A stretch of DNA of 64,000 nt, taken from positions 44,696,001 to 44,760,000 of the forward strand of contig NC_134147.1 of NCBI RefSeq assembly GCF_033958435.1, given 5' to 3'. The position numbers were made by a program, and so were the translations under genes. Shown here piece after piece: positions 47,601 through 64,000 of this stretch (the first letter of the stretch is position 1; each line of letters opens with the position of its first letter). Under the pieces are notes generated by a model. It worked only from the letters and a program-made list of their open reading frames with translations, searched no databases and was not told the DNA's origin. Origin of the DNA: Carettochelys insculpta. Its lineage: Eukaryota; Chordata; Testudines; Carettochelyidae.

Positions 47601-50600
47601 GAAGAACAGCTACTGGACTCTGCCTTTGATATGTGCAGCTCACTTACAAAGGAGTAACCTTTTTAAAAAAATACTTATGCAGTCACTGGAGGAGACAGCA
47701 GACCTAAACAAAGGGAAGGGAGTAATAAACTCCTGCTGAGCTAAGGTGTTCATGCACAGGTGTCTATCTCATTCAGAGTTTTGGCACACTGCACTCTCAG
47801 GAAACAAGAGTTAGGCTGTAGTGTCTTTTAAAATGTTCAAAAGCTAGTCAAAGGAGCAGGTGTCTCAAGGTAGGTAGAGAGATGACAAGAGAGGAGAGGA
47901 GACAACAGAAGAAACACTGTGCTCCTAATTTTGATAGTGCTAGAGGCCTCACCCTTTTTGGCCACATGGCTGATGAATGCTGCCCTGCTTGGAGTTGCTC
48001 TCTGCCTTGAGATCCCCTGTTGTTGTAGCTTTATTATTTTACCAAAATCCAGAAAGCAGTGTTGGAGAAAGTGTTCATGGCCCAGACACTCCCTTGACTG
48101 AGATGGGGCTAGTAATGGGCGCCATCTCATGAGAGAAGAGAGAAAAGGAAGCCAGCAGAAGCAAAACCAAGCCTTGGTGTGGAAATTGGGCTCCCTGCTT
48201 GCAGTTCCACAGCACATATTATTGGCCATAGTACCTGTCAGCATAGACAGCTACCAGCACATTTCACCACTTGTGAATGGAGATGGGACAGTGTGTAAAA
48301 CTCAAATGCCTTCCTTCTGCTGTGGTTGTTCTGGGTCTGAGACTGTAATGCAAGGATTATGGCAGCAGTTTTTGATGACTGAACTGACGTAAGTAAGCCT
48401 CAGAAGATGATGTATGGCCATTTTATTATCCCACTTGGCAGGCCTCATCTTTTGGGTTGTCCAGGTTGAGTTAAAAAGATGAAAGGGATTTTTCTTAGGA
48501 ACTGCGTTAATGTCCTCTGAGAGCACAAATTCACATTGAAGTGTCTTTGATTATACTGCCAACTGCACTCACAAGGAGTTGGGGGGTGGGAAGTCTGTTT
48601 GAAGGGGAATGAGGAGAAAAGTGTAGCATAACTGGCTGTTGCTCTCATAATACGTTAATGTGGTTATGCTTCTTGATTTAATAAACAAATGCGCCCCAAA
48701 GGGGAATGGAGCCAGCTGGCAGTGTTACCAAGCAGTGCCCTATCTAGTAATCCTTTCAACTAAATTGTAAATACAATTACTTTGCCCTTGTTAGTTGTGC
48801 ATTTAGGACCACACAGATACAAGAACAGACAAATCTGACCTACGGTGGGATTGCAAAGAGGCAGAGAGCCTGTCAATAGAGATTATTATAGTCCCCATGA
48901 GGTCAGTGGAACTACACACGTCCTTAATGCTACTCCTGAGTGTATTTTCAGGACTGGGCCTTGCAGGAAAAAGAAAAACAACACACTTGCTGGCGACCCT
49001 GTGCTCAGCAGCTGCAGTTGGCTGGGAGCCATGCTCAGCACAGTCAGGAAATGACAGGCAGCTCTGTATTGTCCTTTTTTAGTGGAGGCAAAGCTTAGTT
49101 TTACACAGTGATCTTTAGGAAAATCAGGAACCTATAAAACAAATGTCAGTTTTTAGCTGAATTTTGGATAATACAAAGATCTGCATATTCAGAAAACTAA
49201 ATATGTCGCATAGTATTTGCCTTTCTCCTATCACCTGGGGTTAATAGTGGGATACTTTTCTACTCAAACTATATGTTCCATGTTCACACTAACCACAGCA
49301 GAACTACTTAAAATGGACTAACTAATATAATTGCATAAATACAGCATGTTAAGCCATTTAAATAACCATGTCAGAGCATCTACATTACCCCTTTTCTAGT
49401 AGTATACCCTTTCTAAAGTGAGTGAAATAATTTGAATACAATGACGCATCCTAGGAGGCCAGATCCTGTTTCCCCATCTGCTCATTTCAGATATGCTTTT
49501 TGATACATTTTTGCAACACAAGAATTTATATATTTGTATTTGTTTAGCGAGCTTAATCTAAATTAGCATTATTACCACCGAATAAAGCCTTATTTTCTTC
49601 TTCTAGCCATTGGTGATACAAGAACTACTTCCTTGAGTTCTCTCTAATGTTTGGCATTAAAGATCAAAGGCAGAAAATTAGGCCTTTCTCCTCCTAGTTA
49701 TTGTTTCAAGCAAGCTCTAGGTAAGGGAAGAACAAAGATGAATAAATTTAGCAAATTGTGGGCTAAATATTTACAGATGTAAATTAAAAAAGAAATGAAT
49801 TACCTTTTCACAGGTAATTGCCAAAACAAAATGCATTGCTTCAACAAATAATAGAACACTGCACTGAAGGTATAAGCAACTATCTTGTTCTCTTTCACTC
49901 ATGGTAACATTACTGTCATAGGTTGCACTGAACTGAATTGAATCAGGCGGGTACAAATGACGTCTGCCATCTATGACAGCAAAAACAGCAAAATTCCTTT
50001 GTGAAATATCAATGTCCACAACAACATCACATGAAAGGCCACTCAGAAACTTGAAGGATGTGGGTGAAGGCCTTCATCAAGTATTGTTTTGATGAACATG
50101 GGTGGATACCGGTGGAACTAATTGGCTAACTAGGATATATGCATGAGCTCTTTCACGCACATCATGCAGTTCACAAAAGGAGGAGTATGACCCACATTTT
50201 CAGGCAGGTCTAGAGAGAAAGCCCTTCGTGCAGTCATGTGACAGCAGCTATGGTTTGGGTCTCATTGGTCTGGTTGTTGTGACACTGCAACCCCATGTAC
50301 ATAGCGAGTATGCAATGCCACATAATCAAATTTGACGCAGTAGCCACTCTGTCATGATGGAGGCATGGCTGAGCTATAGGTGCCAATGCTCAGAACGGTG
50401 AGCAGGGCTGAGCCTTGGAACAAGAGCCGCCACCTCTTTACCCTACCTCCTTGCAAAACTTCATTTTGGCACTGGAGAGTGGAGCCAGAGGGAGGGAGAC
50501 AATCCGAAAAGCACACAGAACTGGAGGAGAAGGAAGCTATGAACACAGCCTAGGTAAACACAGGGTGTGACCCTCAAAGAGTGTAGAGGAAGAGCTTTTT

Positions 50601-51055
50601 GGTCTGGCTACAAGAGGATTTGCACCTGTTGTTTGTTTCCTCATGTGGGGAACAGGACTTTGGACATTCTTTGTAAATAAATAAGACTGCACCAAGGTAC
50701 CGTCATCAACTTCTCCTTCATCAACTTCTCCTAACTGGATCCACCTACAAAACTCAGAATTATTGGGTGGCCACTCAAAAGGGGTAACAGTAGTTAGAGC
50801 ATAATTTAAAAGGTGTCCAAGCCTATAAGGCTTTCATACAATGTGCAATTGAACTGGGAATGTATTGCTATAAAAATACTTTTGAGGCCAAAAATTTAGC
50901 AAGAATTAAACAGGAATTAGATATTTGTGTGGATAACAAGACTACCCAAAGCTGTCATAATTCACACAAAATACACATTTTGGAAGTGATATGAACTTTC
51001 AAATTTTGGGGGTGAAAATAAATCTCTAATTAACAGGGATTAGGGGACCTAACTC
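44641..51055. other. Intergenic DNA, nothing recognised
   Basis: About 6.4 kb of AT-rich sequence with no recognisable exon, RNA gene or full repeat. Noted inside: a palindromic 'acttcagt'-type fragment at 47510-47585, and a 15-bp tandem duplication (TCATCAACTTCTCCT twice) at about 50702-50731, just downstream of an AATAAATAA stretch at 50676-50684 that could mark the end of an old LTR. Confidence 0.45.
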
Positions 51056-51090
51056 TGTGTGTGTGTGTGTGCGTGCGTACGTGCGCGCGC
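51056..51090. repeat. Alternating pyrimidine-purine tract (Z-DNA prone)
   Basis: Thirty-five bases alternate strictly between pyrimidine and purine: a TG run, then GCGTGCGTACGTGCGCGCGC. CG-richer steps at the 3' side make Z-DNA formation plausible. Confidence 0.8.
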
Positions 51091-51574
51091 TCGAAGGCAG
51101 ATTATCCTGTATCTGGCTCAAGCGAGGTTGCTTTTTCTAAGGAATCTGATGCTGGCTACTCTTGGAGACTGGATACTGAACTTGATGAATCCTGGTCTGA
51201 TCTTCCTGCCATTTCCTATATACCTGTTCCTGTGCCAATTACTCACAAGGAATTTTTAATGTCATTTCTGTTAAACAGTTCCATTGACTTCAACAGAAAT
51301 AAGTCAGTGTCTGAGTGGGAAAAAGAGAGAGTGCATGTACATATGATTACAAGTCCTCATGTCAATGTGTCTGCACAGGTAGTCTGTATGCATTTAGAAT
51401 TCAGCTGTCTTTATCAGACCACTGCCAACCAACCTTGTGTATTTTGGAATTATACCATCAATAAATAACACACTACAAAAACAATACAGACTACGCAAAA
51501 GTATTTTTGGAGACAAGAATCAAAAGAAACATACAAAGGATCCTGAAACCCCAGTCACACACAACCTAATTCCT

Positions 51575-51795
51575 GTAATAGTAACAGAGAGATAGCCATG
51601 GTAGTCTATATACTATCAAAACCAAAAAGCAGTCCAGTAGCACTTTAAAGACTAACAAAATAATTTATTGGGTGATGAGCTTTCATGGGACAGACCCACT
51701 CATCTGAAGACGTGGGTCTGTCCCACGAAAGCTCATCACCCAATAAATTATTTTGTTAGTCTTTAAAGTGCTACTGGACTGCTTTTTGGTTTTAA
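51575..51795. repeat. Near-perfect 82-bp inverted repeat (Penelope-like tail family)
   Basis: Arms 51618-51699 and 51712-51793 are 82 bp each with a 12-base loop, and by eye differ at a single base (TTTCATGGG versus TTTCGTGGG). Upstream, 51575-51617 is a further tail part ('agagatagccatggtagtct') with no partner. Related sequences are at 13478, 44535, 53846 and 59790. The low divergence between arms suggests a young insertion or arm conversion. Confidence 0.85.
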
Positions 51796-53840
51796 TTACT
51801 GTCATAGTTTCTGGAACAAACACTATGGTCAACAGGCAAATGACATAAATATTGCTGCAAAAGACAGACAGAGATTTCTCAATGAAGAATCAAAGCAATC
51901 TTAACTGTACAGACAGCATCAAAGGATTGAAAACACAAGAAGAAAGAAAATAAAAGCACTTTGTTATAGGCAGGCTAGCAAGATTGGGGGAGAGAATTTT
52001 CCACTTAAACACTGAAACAAACATATCTCATACTCATACCATGCCACAGAACTACTAGTGAGTGCTTCAATGGGAATAATGAAACTAGATCTCAATTCAA
52101 AATACTTAGTACAGATCAGTGATGTAACAATTTTGATTGGCAGACATGCAAAAAATTTAAATCCAACATAAAAGAAAAACTTTAGGAATACACAGTAGTA
52201 AAATTTGGACAAAACAATTCTTTTCAAGAGCTATATAAAGATATCTAATCTGGAATTTAATTTTTAAATAATTTTTAAAAAGATTCCACTTGAAAATGTA
52301 GTTTAAAACCAACAAACCACTCGGATATCCTTTTCACAAGGCTGGACCTCCAGAAAAACCTTCAGAAGCGTAAATTCAGGAAATCATAAGGCTCGGATAA
52401 AATGGGAAGTAAAATACAAAGGCACTAAGGTTGAACCTTTCTAGTGCTTACTGGGCTCTTAGAAGATATTTAGGAGTTCTATTTCCACGGCCCCTTTTCC
52501 CCTTGAAAGACCATGGCACTACAGCTAAATAACAGCACAGAACATTGAGAGCCAAGACTGCTGGCTCGAAACGAACTATGGGATTTCAAGAAATTTGGCC
52601 ACACCCATGAAAAATGGACATCTGACTAACTAAAATCATGCCAGACATGGATGTTGCCAGACAAGAGAGTGCTGGACTAGAGAAGGTCAACCTGTAATGG
52701 CAGTTAGGTGCCCAACTTTCTTTAGCTGTCTTCAGGAACAAGGTGCTCAACTTCCATTTTTACCTTTGCAAATTTACTTCCATCTCAAATGGATACTGAA
52801 ACACAACACAGACATAATTTAGGATACCTTTTAACATTTTAGCCCAACCTCCCCAGTGTTGACACTTCTCTCCGAAAAGTTCAGATGGAGTAATTACATT
52901 ACAGAAGCAGAGAGAAACCCTTATCTCAGGCTATCTCAGACCTCATTATATTATCAACAACATCATCAAGTAGTTTGTAGTTTCATCCAACGAAAATAAT
53001 ATTACATCTGAGTCTATCCGGTAACAATAAAATAATGAAAAACAAATGGTATTAAGTTACTGCCTTTTACCCTGAAGGTGATCAACAAACATATGAAAAA
53101 TTAAATGGGATGATATTTTTCTGTTTTATATAACTTTTTAAAAAGTGTTTGATTCAGTCTGACACCCAGTATTGACTCTTAAATCAATACTAACTGGAAC
53201 TAGTGAGAAAACATAACATTCTGTCAGTGTAACAACCTATCAAATACAAAAAATCTCAGTTTGGAAATAGCCTCAGTCAAGAGAGGGGAATAACAGGGCT
53301 GTAATCTGAGTCTGAAGCTTTTCCGCATATGTAAAAATGATTAATCGACTTTACTGGATCAGTTTGCAAATTCAAGTCTTCCACTGAACACCACAGAGAT
53401 AAATTGTCTAGTTTTGCAGATGACCGGGTCATATTGTCACTCACACATGATCATTTGTATGTATAGTGCCATCTGGTGACTCCAGATAATGTTACATTCT
53501 CCAAACAAAATTGGCTTATGAATATAAACATGTGTAAAACAAAGACTCTTTAGGCAAAATACATCAAGTAATATATAATTTTAAAGTTATGATCTGCTGA
53601 ATGTATATATTCTGTTTCTATGAATGTATCTTTCGTGTATGTGAAGTTAGAAATATGAAGTGTTAAGCTGTTTATAAATCTAGATGTGCTAATGAGGGTC
53701 ATTAAGAATATTCTGAAAAAGTATTGGCTCAATACTCAAACCAACAATATATGAATAGGTTTTTTTTTTCCTGCAAGTCTGGTTAAATCCTGCCAGGACA
53801 TGTGGCCTGGCCACCTGATGCTGGGACTCATTTTGGATCT
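51796..53840. other. Intergenic DNA, nothing recognised
   Basis: AT-rich sequence with no recognisable exon or repeat. Confidence 0.45.
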
Positions 53841-53845
53841 TGACA

Positions 53846-53999
53846 AGTATCAGAGAAGTAGCTGAGTTAGTCTGTATCTTCAAAAACAACAAGAAGTGCT
53901 GTGGCACCTTATAGACTAACAGATATTTTGGAGCATCAGCTTTTGTGGGCAAAGACCACAAAACCTGTCTGAGGAAGCAGGTCTTTGCCTTGGGAAAAG
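53846..53999 (-). repeat. Hairpin-family (Penelope-like) tail
   Basis: On the minus strand, 'aagctgatgctccaaaatat', 'ctgttagtctataaggtgcc' and the terminal 'actcagctacttctctgata' match the family at 13478 and 51575. A short second arm ('aggtctttgcct') forms a partial hairpin around 53955-53999. Confidence 0.65.
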
Positions 54000-54166
54000 G
54001 AGATAGATATACAGGTGGGAAACCAAACAATAGAGGAGTTGTCAGAGGCCAGGAGACCACCTCTAAGTCCCCACTTCCTGTCAAGATGCCTGCTGGAAAT
54101 ATCTAAGACTGAAAAGGGGGATGGTTTAAGCCCAAGTTTAGGATGCTGCCAAACTTGTGAAAAAAA

Positions 54167-54877
54167 GGCTACGTCTACACATGAAGCCTACATCGAAATA
54201 GCTTATTTCGATGTAGCGACAGCGAAATAGGCTATTTCGATGAATAACGTCTACACGTCCTCCAGGGCTGGCAACGTCGATGTTCAACTTCGACGTTGCG
54301 CAGCCCAACATCGAAATAGGCGCAGCGAGGGAACGTCTACACGCCAAAGTAGCACACATCGAAATAAGGGTGCCAGGCACAGCTGCAGACAGAGTCACAG
54401 GGCGGACTCAACAGCAAGCCGCTCCCTTAAAGGGCCCCTCCCAGACACAGTTGCACTAAACAACACAAGATCCACAGAGCCGACAACTGGTTGCAGACCC
54501 TGTGCCTGCAGCATGGATCCCCAGCTGCCGCAGCAGCAGCCAGAAGCCCTGGGCTAAGGGCTGCTGCCCACGGTGACCATAGAGCCCCGCAGGGGCTCGA
54601 GAGAGAGCATCTCTCAACCCCCCAGCTGATGGCCGCCATGGCGGACCCCGCTATTTCGAAGTTGTGGGACGCGCAATGACTACATGGTCCCTACTTCGAC
54701 GTTCAACGTCGAAGTAGGGCGCTATTCCTATCCCCTCATGGGGTTAGTGACTTCGATGTCTCGCCGCCTAACGTCGAAGTTAACTTCGAAATAGCGCCCC
54801 ACGCGTGTAGCCGTGACGGGCGCTATTTCGAAGTTAATGCCGCTACTTCGAAGTAGTGTGCACGTGTAGACACGGCT
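54167..54877. mobile_element. 711-bp Harbinger-type MITE
   Basis: Left end GGCTACGTCTACACATG and right end (reversed AGCCGTGTCTACACGTG) are inverted repeats. AAA flanks both sides (54164-54166 and 54878-54880), a 3-bp duplication that is hard to prove next to an A-run. The first 14 bases equal the right end of the Harbinger element at 21587, and GCTACTTCGAAGTAG (54842-54856) equals its left subterminal palindrome. Many CGAAATAG or TTCGAAGT motifs lie within 150 bp of each end. The GC-rich centre has a small frame (54491-54679) of unknown meaning. It is probably a non-autonomous derivative mobilised by a Harbinger transposase. Confidence 0.8.
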
Positions 54878-54880
54878 AAA

Positions 54881-55440
54881 GATGATTAGAACTACTGTTA
54901 GGGTAAGAATTTACATGTAATGAGTTTCTTACGTTATTAGGCTTAGCTAGCATGTTTTCTTTTTTGCTTAGTTACTTACTTTGATCTGGTATCACTTGCA
55001 GTCACTTAAATATATTTAATATACTTAATGAAAACATTTTTGCTTATTATCAAGCCCACTGTAACCAATTGCTATGTGAGGGGAAGCCACAGCTGTGCAC
55101 ATCTGTCTTTCATTGATAAAGGAGGTGAACATCTTCATGAGTTTTCTATATGTAAAACAAACAGTGTAAGAAGGATTTATTGGGGGTGCGGTGGGGGGTG
55201 GTACCTTTTGGGGGTTCTGTTAGTGAGTGCTGCCAAGTACCTGAACTGGGTCCTCCTAGAGCTGAGCTGGGGGGCTGTTACCCCAAGTGTACATCTTCCC
55301 TAGGGGATACCAGAGCTTCTGACCCAACAGGACTAGATGTTGGGGAGCCCCAGAGGGCAGGCAAGTGGGCTCAGTAGCATGAATAGCACAATGAGTGCTC
55401 TAACCCAACACCTTGGTGTCAAGGGGGTTTGGGTGCATTT
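54881..55440. other. Upstream flank of the CpG island, nothing recognised
   Basis: No exon recognised; G-rich stretches begin at about 55180. Confidence 0.45.
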
Positions 55441-55690
55441 GGATTGTCTGTGTCGGGGTCTCTAGAGGGCTTGGAGGGAGGTTGGTGTCATGGGTTGTGG
55501 GGCATAAAGGCGGTGTCAACAGCCTCAGGGGATATGGCAAAGCATGTTAGCATGGGGGTCTCTGGGCACACTGCAAGCATTAGGTGGGGTTTCTGAGGGC
55601 TCCAGGGGAAGCTGGTGTTAGAGGTCTCCAGGGCATGGGAAAACGCATCAGGAGTCTCCAGGGACATGGCTGGGGTGCCGTGCCAGTGTG
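55441..55690. repeat. Degenerate G-rich minisatellite
   Basis: GTCTCT or GTCTCCAGGG-type units recur at about 55459, 55559, 55589, 55624 and 55654, with spacings near 30-35 bp in the right half. Units are diverged. Confidence 0.5.
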
Positions 55691-56279
55691 GGGGCCCCGA
55701 GGGCATCATGGACCACGTGTAGGGTGATGATCTGTCCCATTTTTACCAGTACAGCCCCTTATTTCGGCTGGCTCACAGGCATCCCAAATGGGGAAAACTG
55801 TCCCATATTGTGCGGGGTTCCCATTCCCCAGCTGCCCAAGTCCGCAGTGCCCCGTGCCTCGGGGTGGCAGCTCCCGCAGCCAGAGAGCTCCGCCCCGGGA
55901 CAGCTGCCCTGTTCCCCAGCGCCCGGCGCCTCGGCGCACCCTCTCCTGCTGTAGAGCTGCTCTGGGGGCAGCTGCCCCACTCTGCGCCACCCCACAGCGG
56001 CGGCCCCTGCTGCTAGTGAGCTCCACCACAGGGCGGCTGCCTCGCTCGCTCCCTGGCGTCCCGCGCCTTGCGGCGGCAGCTCCCGCTGCAGAGAAGCTCC
56101 TAGGGGGTCCCGTTCCCCATCCCCAGCTGTGGAGCCCCCATCCCCAATGCCTCAGCGTGAGGCAGCCGCCCCCCAGGCATTTGCCGGGTGTGTGTTCCAC
56201 GGCGTGGCACATGGTGGGGGGCACAGAGGTCTGGGGCCCTGGGAAAAGCGAAGCCAGAGCCATGGCGGCGGCCACAGGG

Positions 56280-56660
56280 CTGGGGAAGGCGGCACGTGGG
56301 TAAGGGAGGGGGCGGAGCGCTGGGGAAGGCGGTGCGTGGGGCGGGGCCGGGGCCGGGGCAGGGAGAGGGCGGGGCGCTGGGGAAGGCGGGGCGTGGGGCG
56401 GGGCGGGGCGGGGCGGGGGTGGGGAAGGGAGGGGTTGGAGCTCTGGGGAAGGCGGGGCGGGGGTGGGGAAGGGAGGGGTTGGAGCTCTGGGGAAGGCGGG
56501 GCGGGGCCGGGGAAGGGAGGGGGCGGAGCGCTGGGGAAGGCGGGGCGGGGCCGGGGAAGGGAGGGGGCGGAGCGCTGGGGAAGGCGGGGCGTGGGGCGGG
56601 CCGGGGCGGGGCCGGAGCTCTGGGGAAGGCGGGGCGTGGGGCGGGGCGGGAGGCCTTGTG
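56280..56660 (+). repeat. GC-box tandem repeat (44-bp unit) upstream of PSMD6
   Basis: The phrase CTGGGGAAGGCGG recurs at 56280, 56320, 56377, 56443, 56487, 56531, 56575 and 56620. The central units are exactly 44 bp apart. Most units contain GGGGCGGGGC, the Sp1/KLF GC box, and closely spaced G-runs that could form G-quadruplexes on +. The array ends about 150 bp before the start codon, so copy number could influence promoter strength (inference). Confidence 0.88.
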
Positions 56661-56665
56661 GCGCG

Positions 56666-56685
56666 GGCCGGCAGGGGGCGCTGCG
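56666..56685 (+). promoter_or_regulatory. CTCF-like motif
   Basis: GGCCGGCAGGGGGCGCTGCG contains the CTCF core GCAGGGGGCGCT. It lies about 135 bp upstream of the PSMD6 start codon, in the CpG island. Occupancy cannot be inferred from sequence. Confidence 0.6.
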
Positions 56686-56755
56686 AGGCGGGGCTCGGGC
56701 TCGGGCAGGCGGAAGCTGCGGCAGCTGCAGCCGCCGCCGCTTCCGTCTCTGGGCG

Positions 56756-56764
56756 GCTGAGTCA
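56756..56764 (-). promoter_or_regulatory. Antioxidant response / NF-E2-type element
   Basis: The minus strand reads TGACTCAGC, a full match to the ARE core TGACNNNGC, preceded by G as in the extended NF-E2 site. NFE2L1 (NRF1) binds such elements in proteasome subunit promoters to restore proteasome levels when activity drops. Position 53-61 bp upstream of the PSMD6 start codon fits that role. Confidence 0.65.
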
Positions 56765-56816
56765 CTGGACCGCGCCGCGTCCCGCCGCCGGCCGCTCGCC
56801 GCCCGCCCGCCCCGCC

Positions 56817-64000
<7,184 letters not shown>

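Noticed and set aside
50560..50731. Fourth or fifth LTR ending near AATAAATAA at 50676
   Set aside because: Neither terminal TG/CA ends nor a target duplication could be found.
51700..51745. Functional hammerhead ribozyme
   Set aside because: The core is suggestive, but there is an extra base between CTGAAGA and the stem and helix III cannot be confirmed by eye; kept only as a test in the findings.

Overview
This is a vertebrate nuclear window, most likely from a turtle (crocodilian is the main alternative). The reasons are an amniote PSMD6 gene with canonical introns, many CR1 LINE fragments in both orientations, tRNA-derived SINEs that carry a CR1-like tail, one MIR-type SINE, PIF-Harbinger-like DNA transposons and their foldback derivatives, and solo LTRs. 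The species is an inference from repeat content. No bacterial or plasmid feature is present.

Layout: positions 1 to about 55,700 form a gene desert. I recognise no host protein-coding exon there; nearly all interpretable structure is mobile DNA. In order: a foldback MITE (2.2 kb), CR1 and SINE copies (2.9-4.6 kb), a solo LTR (5.8 kb), an 87-bp minisatellite (8.7-9.1 kb), a hairpin repeat and an LTR candidate (13.5-14.1 kb), a MIR (15.8 kb), a 3.7-kb PIF-Harbinger transposon nested inside a CR1 (17.86-21.59 kb), small MITEs (22 and 25.3 kb), a second solo LTR (26.3 kb), CR1 clusters (27.8, 33.3-34.9, 35.6, 37.8-39.2 and 43.2 kb), a third solo LTR (36.4 kb), a near-perfect 82-bp-arm hairpin (51.6 kb) and a 711-bp MITE (54.2 kb).

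From about 55.7 kb the sequence becomes a CpG island with a GC-box-rich tandem repeat. This leads into PSMD6 (Rpn7, a lid subunit of the 26S proteasome) on the + strand. Six coding exons (56817-63781) encode about 331 residues; the last ~57 residues lie beyond the window. The proximal promoter/5'UTR carries a CTCF-like motif and an antioxidant-response/NF-E2-type element of the kind NFE2L1 uses to co-regulate proteasome genes. Intron 4 is a 108-bp GC-AG intron. Introns 1, 3 and 5 contain local minisatellites, a hairpin-family remnant and a SINE.

The most notable structure is the Harbinger element. It has terminal inverted repeats, a 3-bp CAA target duplication, a Myb/SANT-like pseudogene on + and a convergent DDE transposase pseudogene on -. 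All three catalytic residues are still readable although the frame is broken. The 711-bp MITE at 54.2 kb shares its termini and a 15-bp subterminal palindrome, so the window holds a decayed autonomous partner and a probable non-autonomous derivative.
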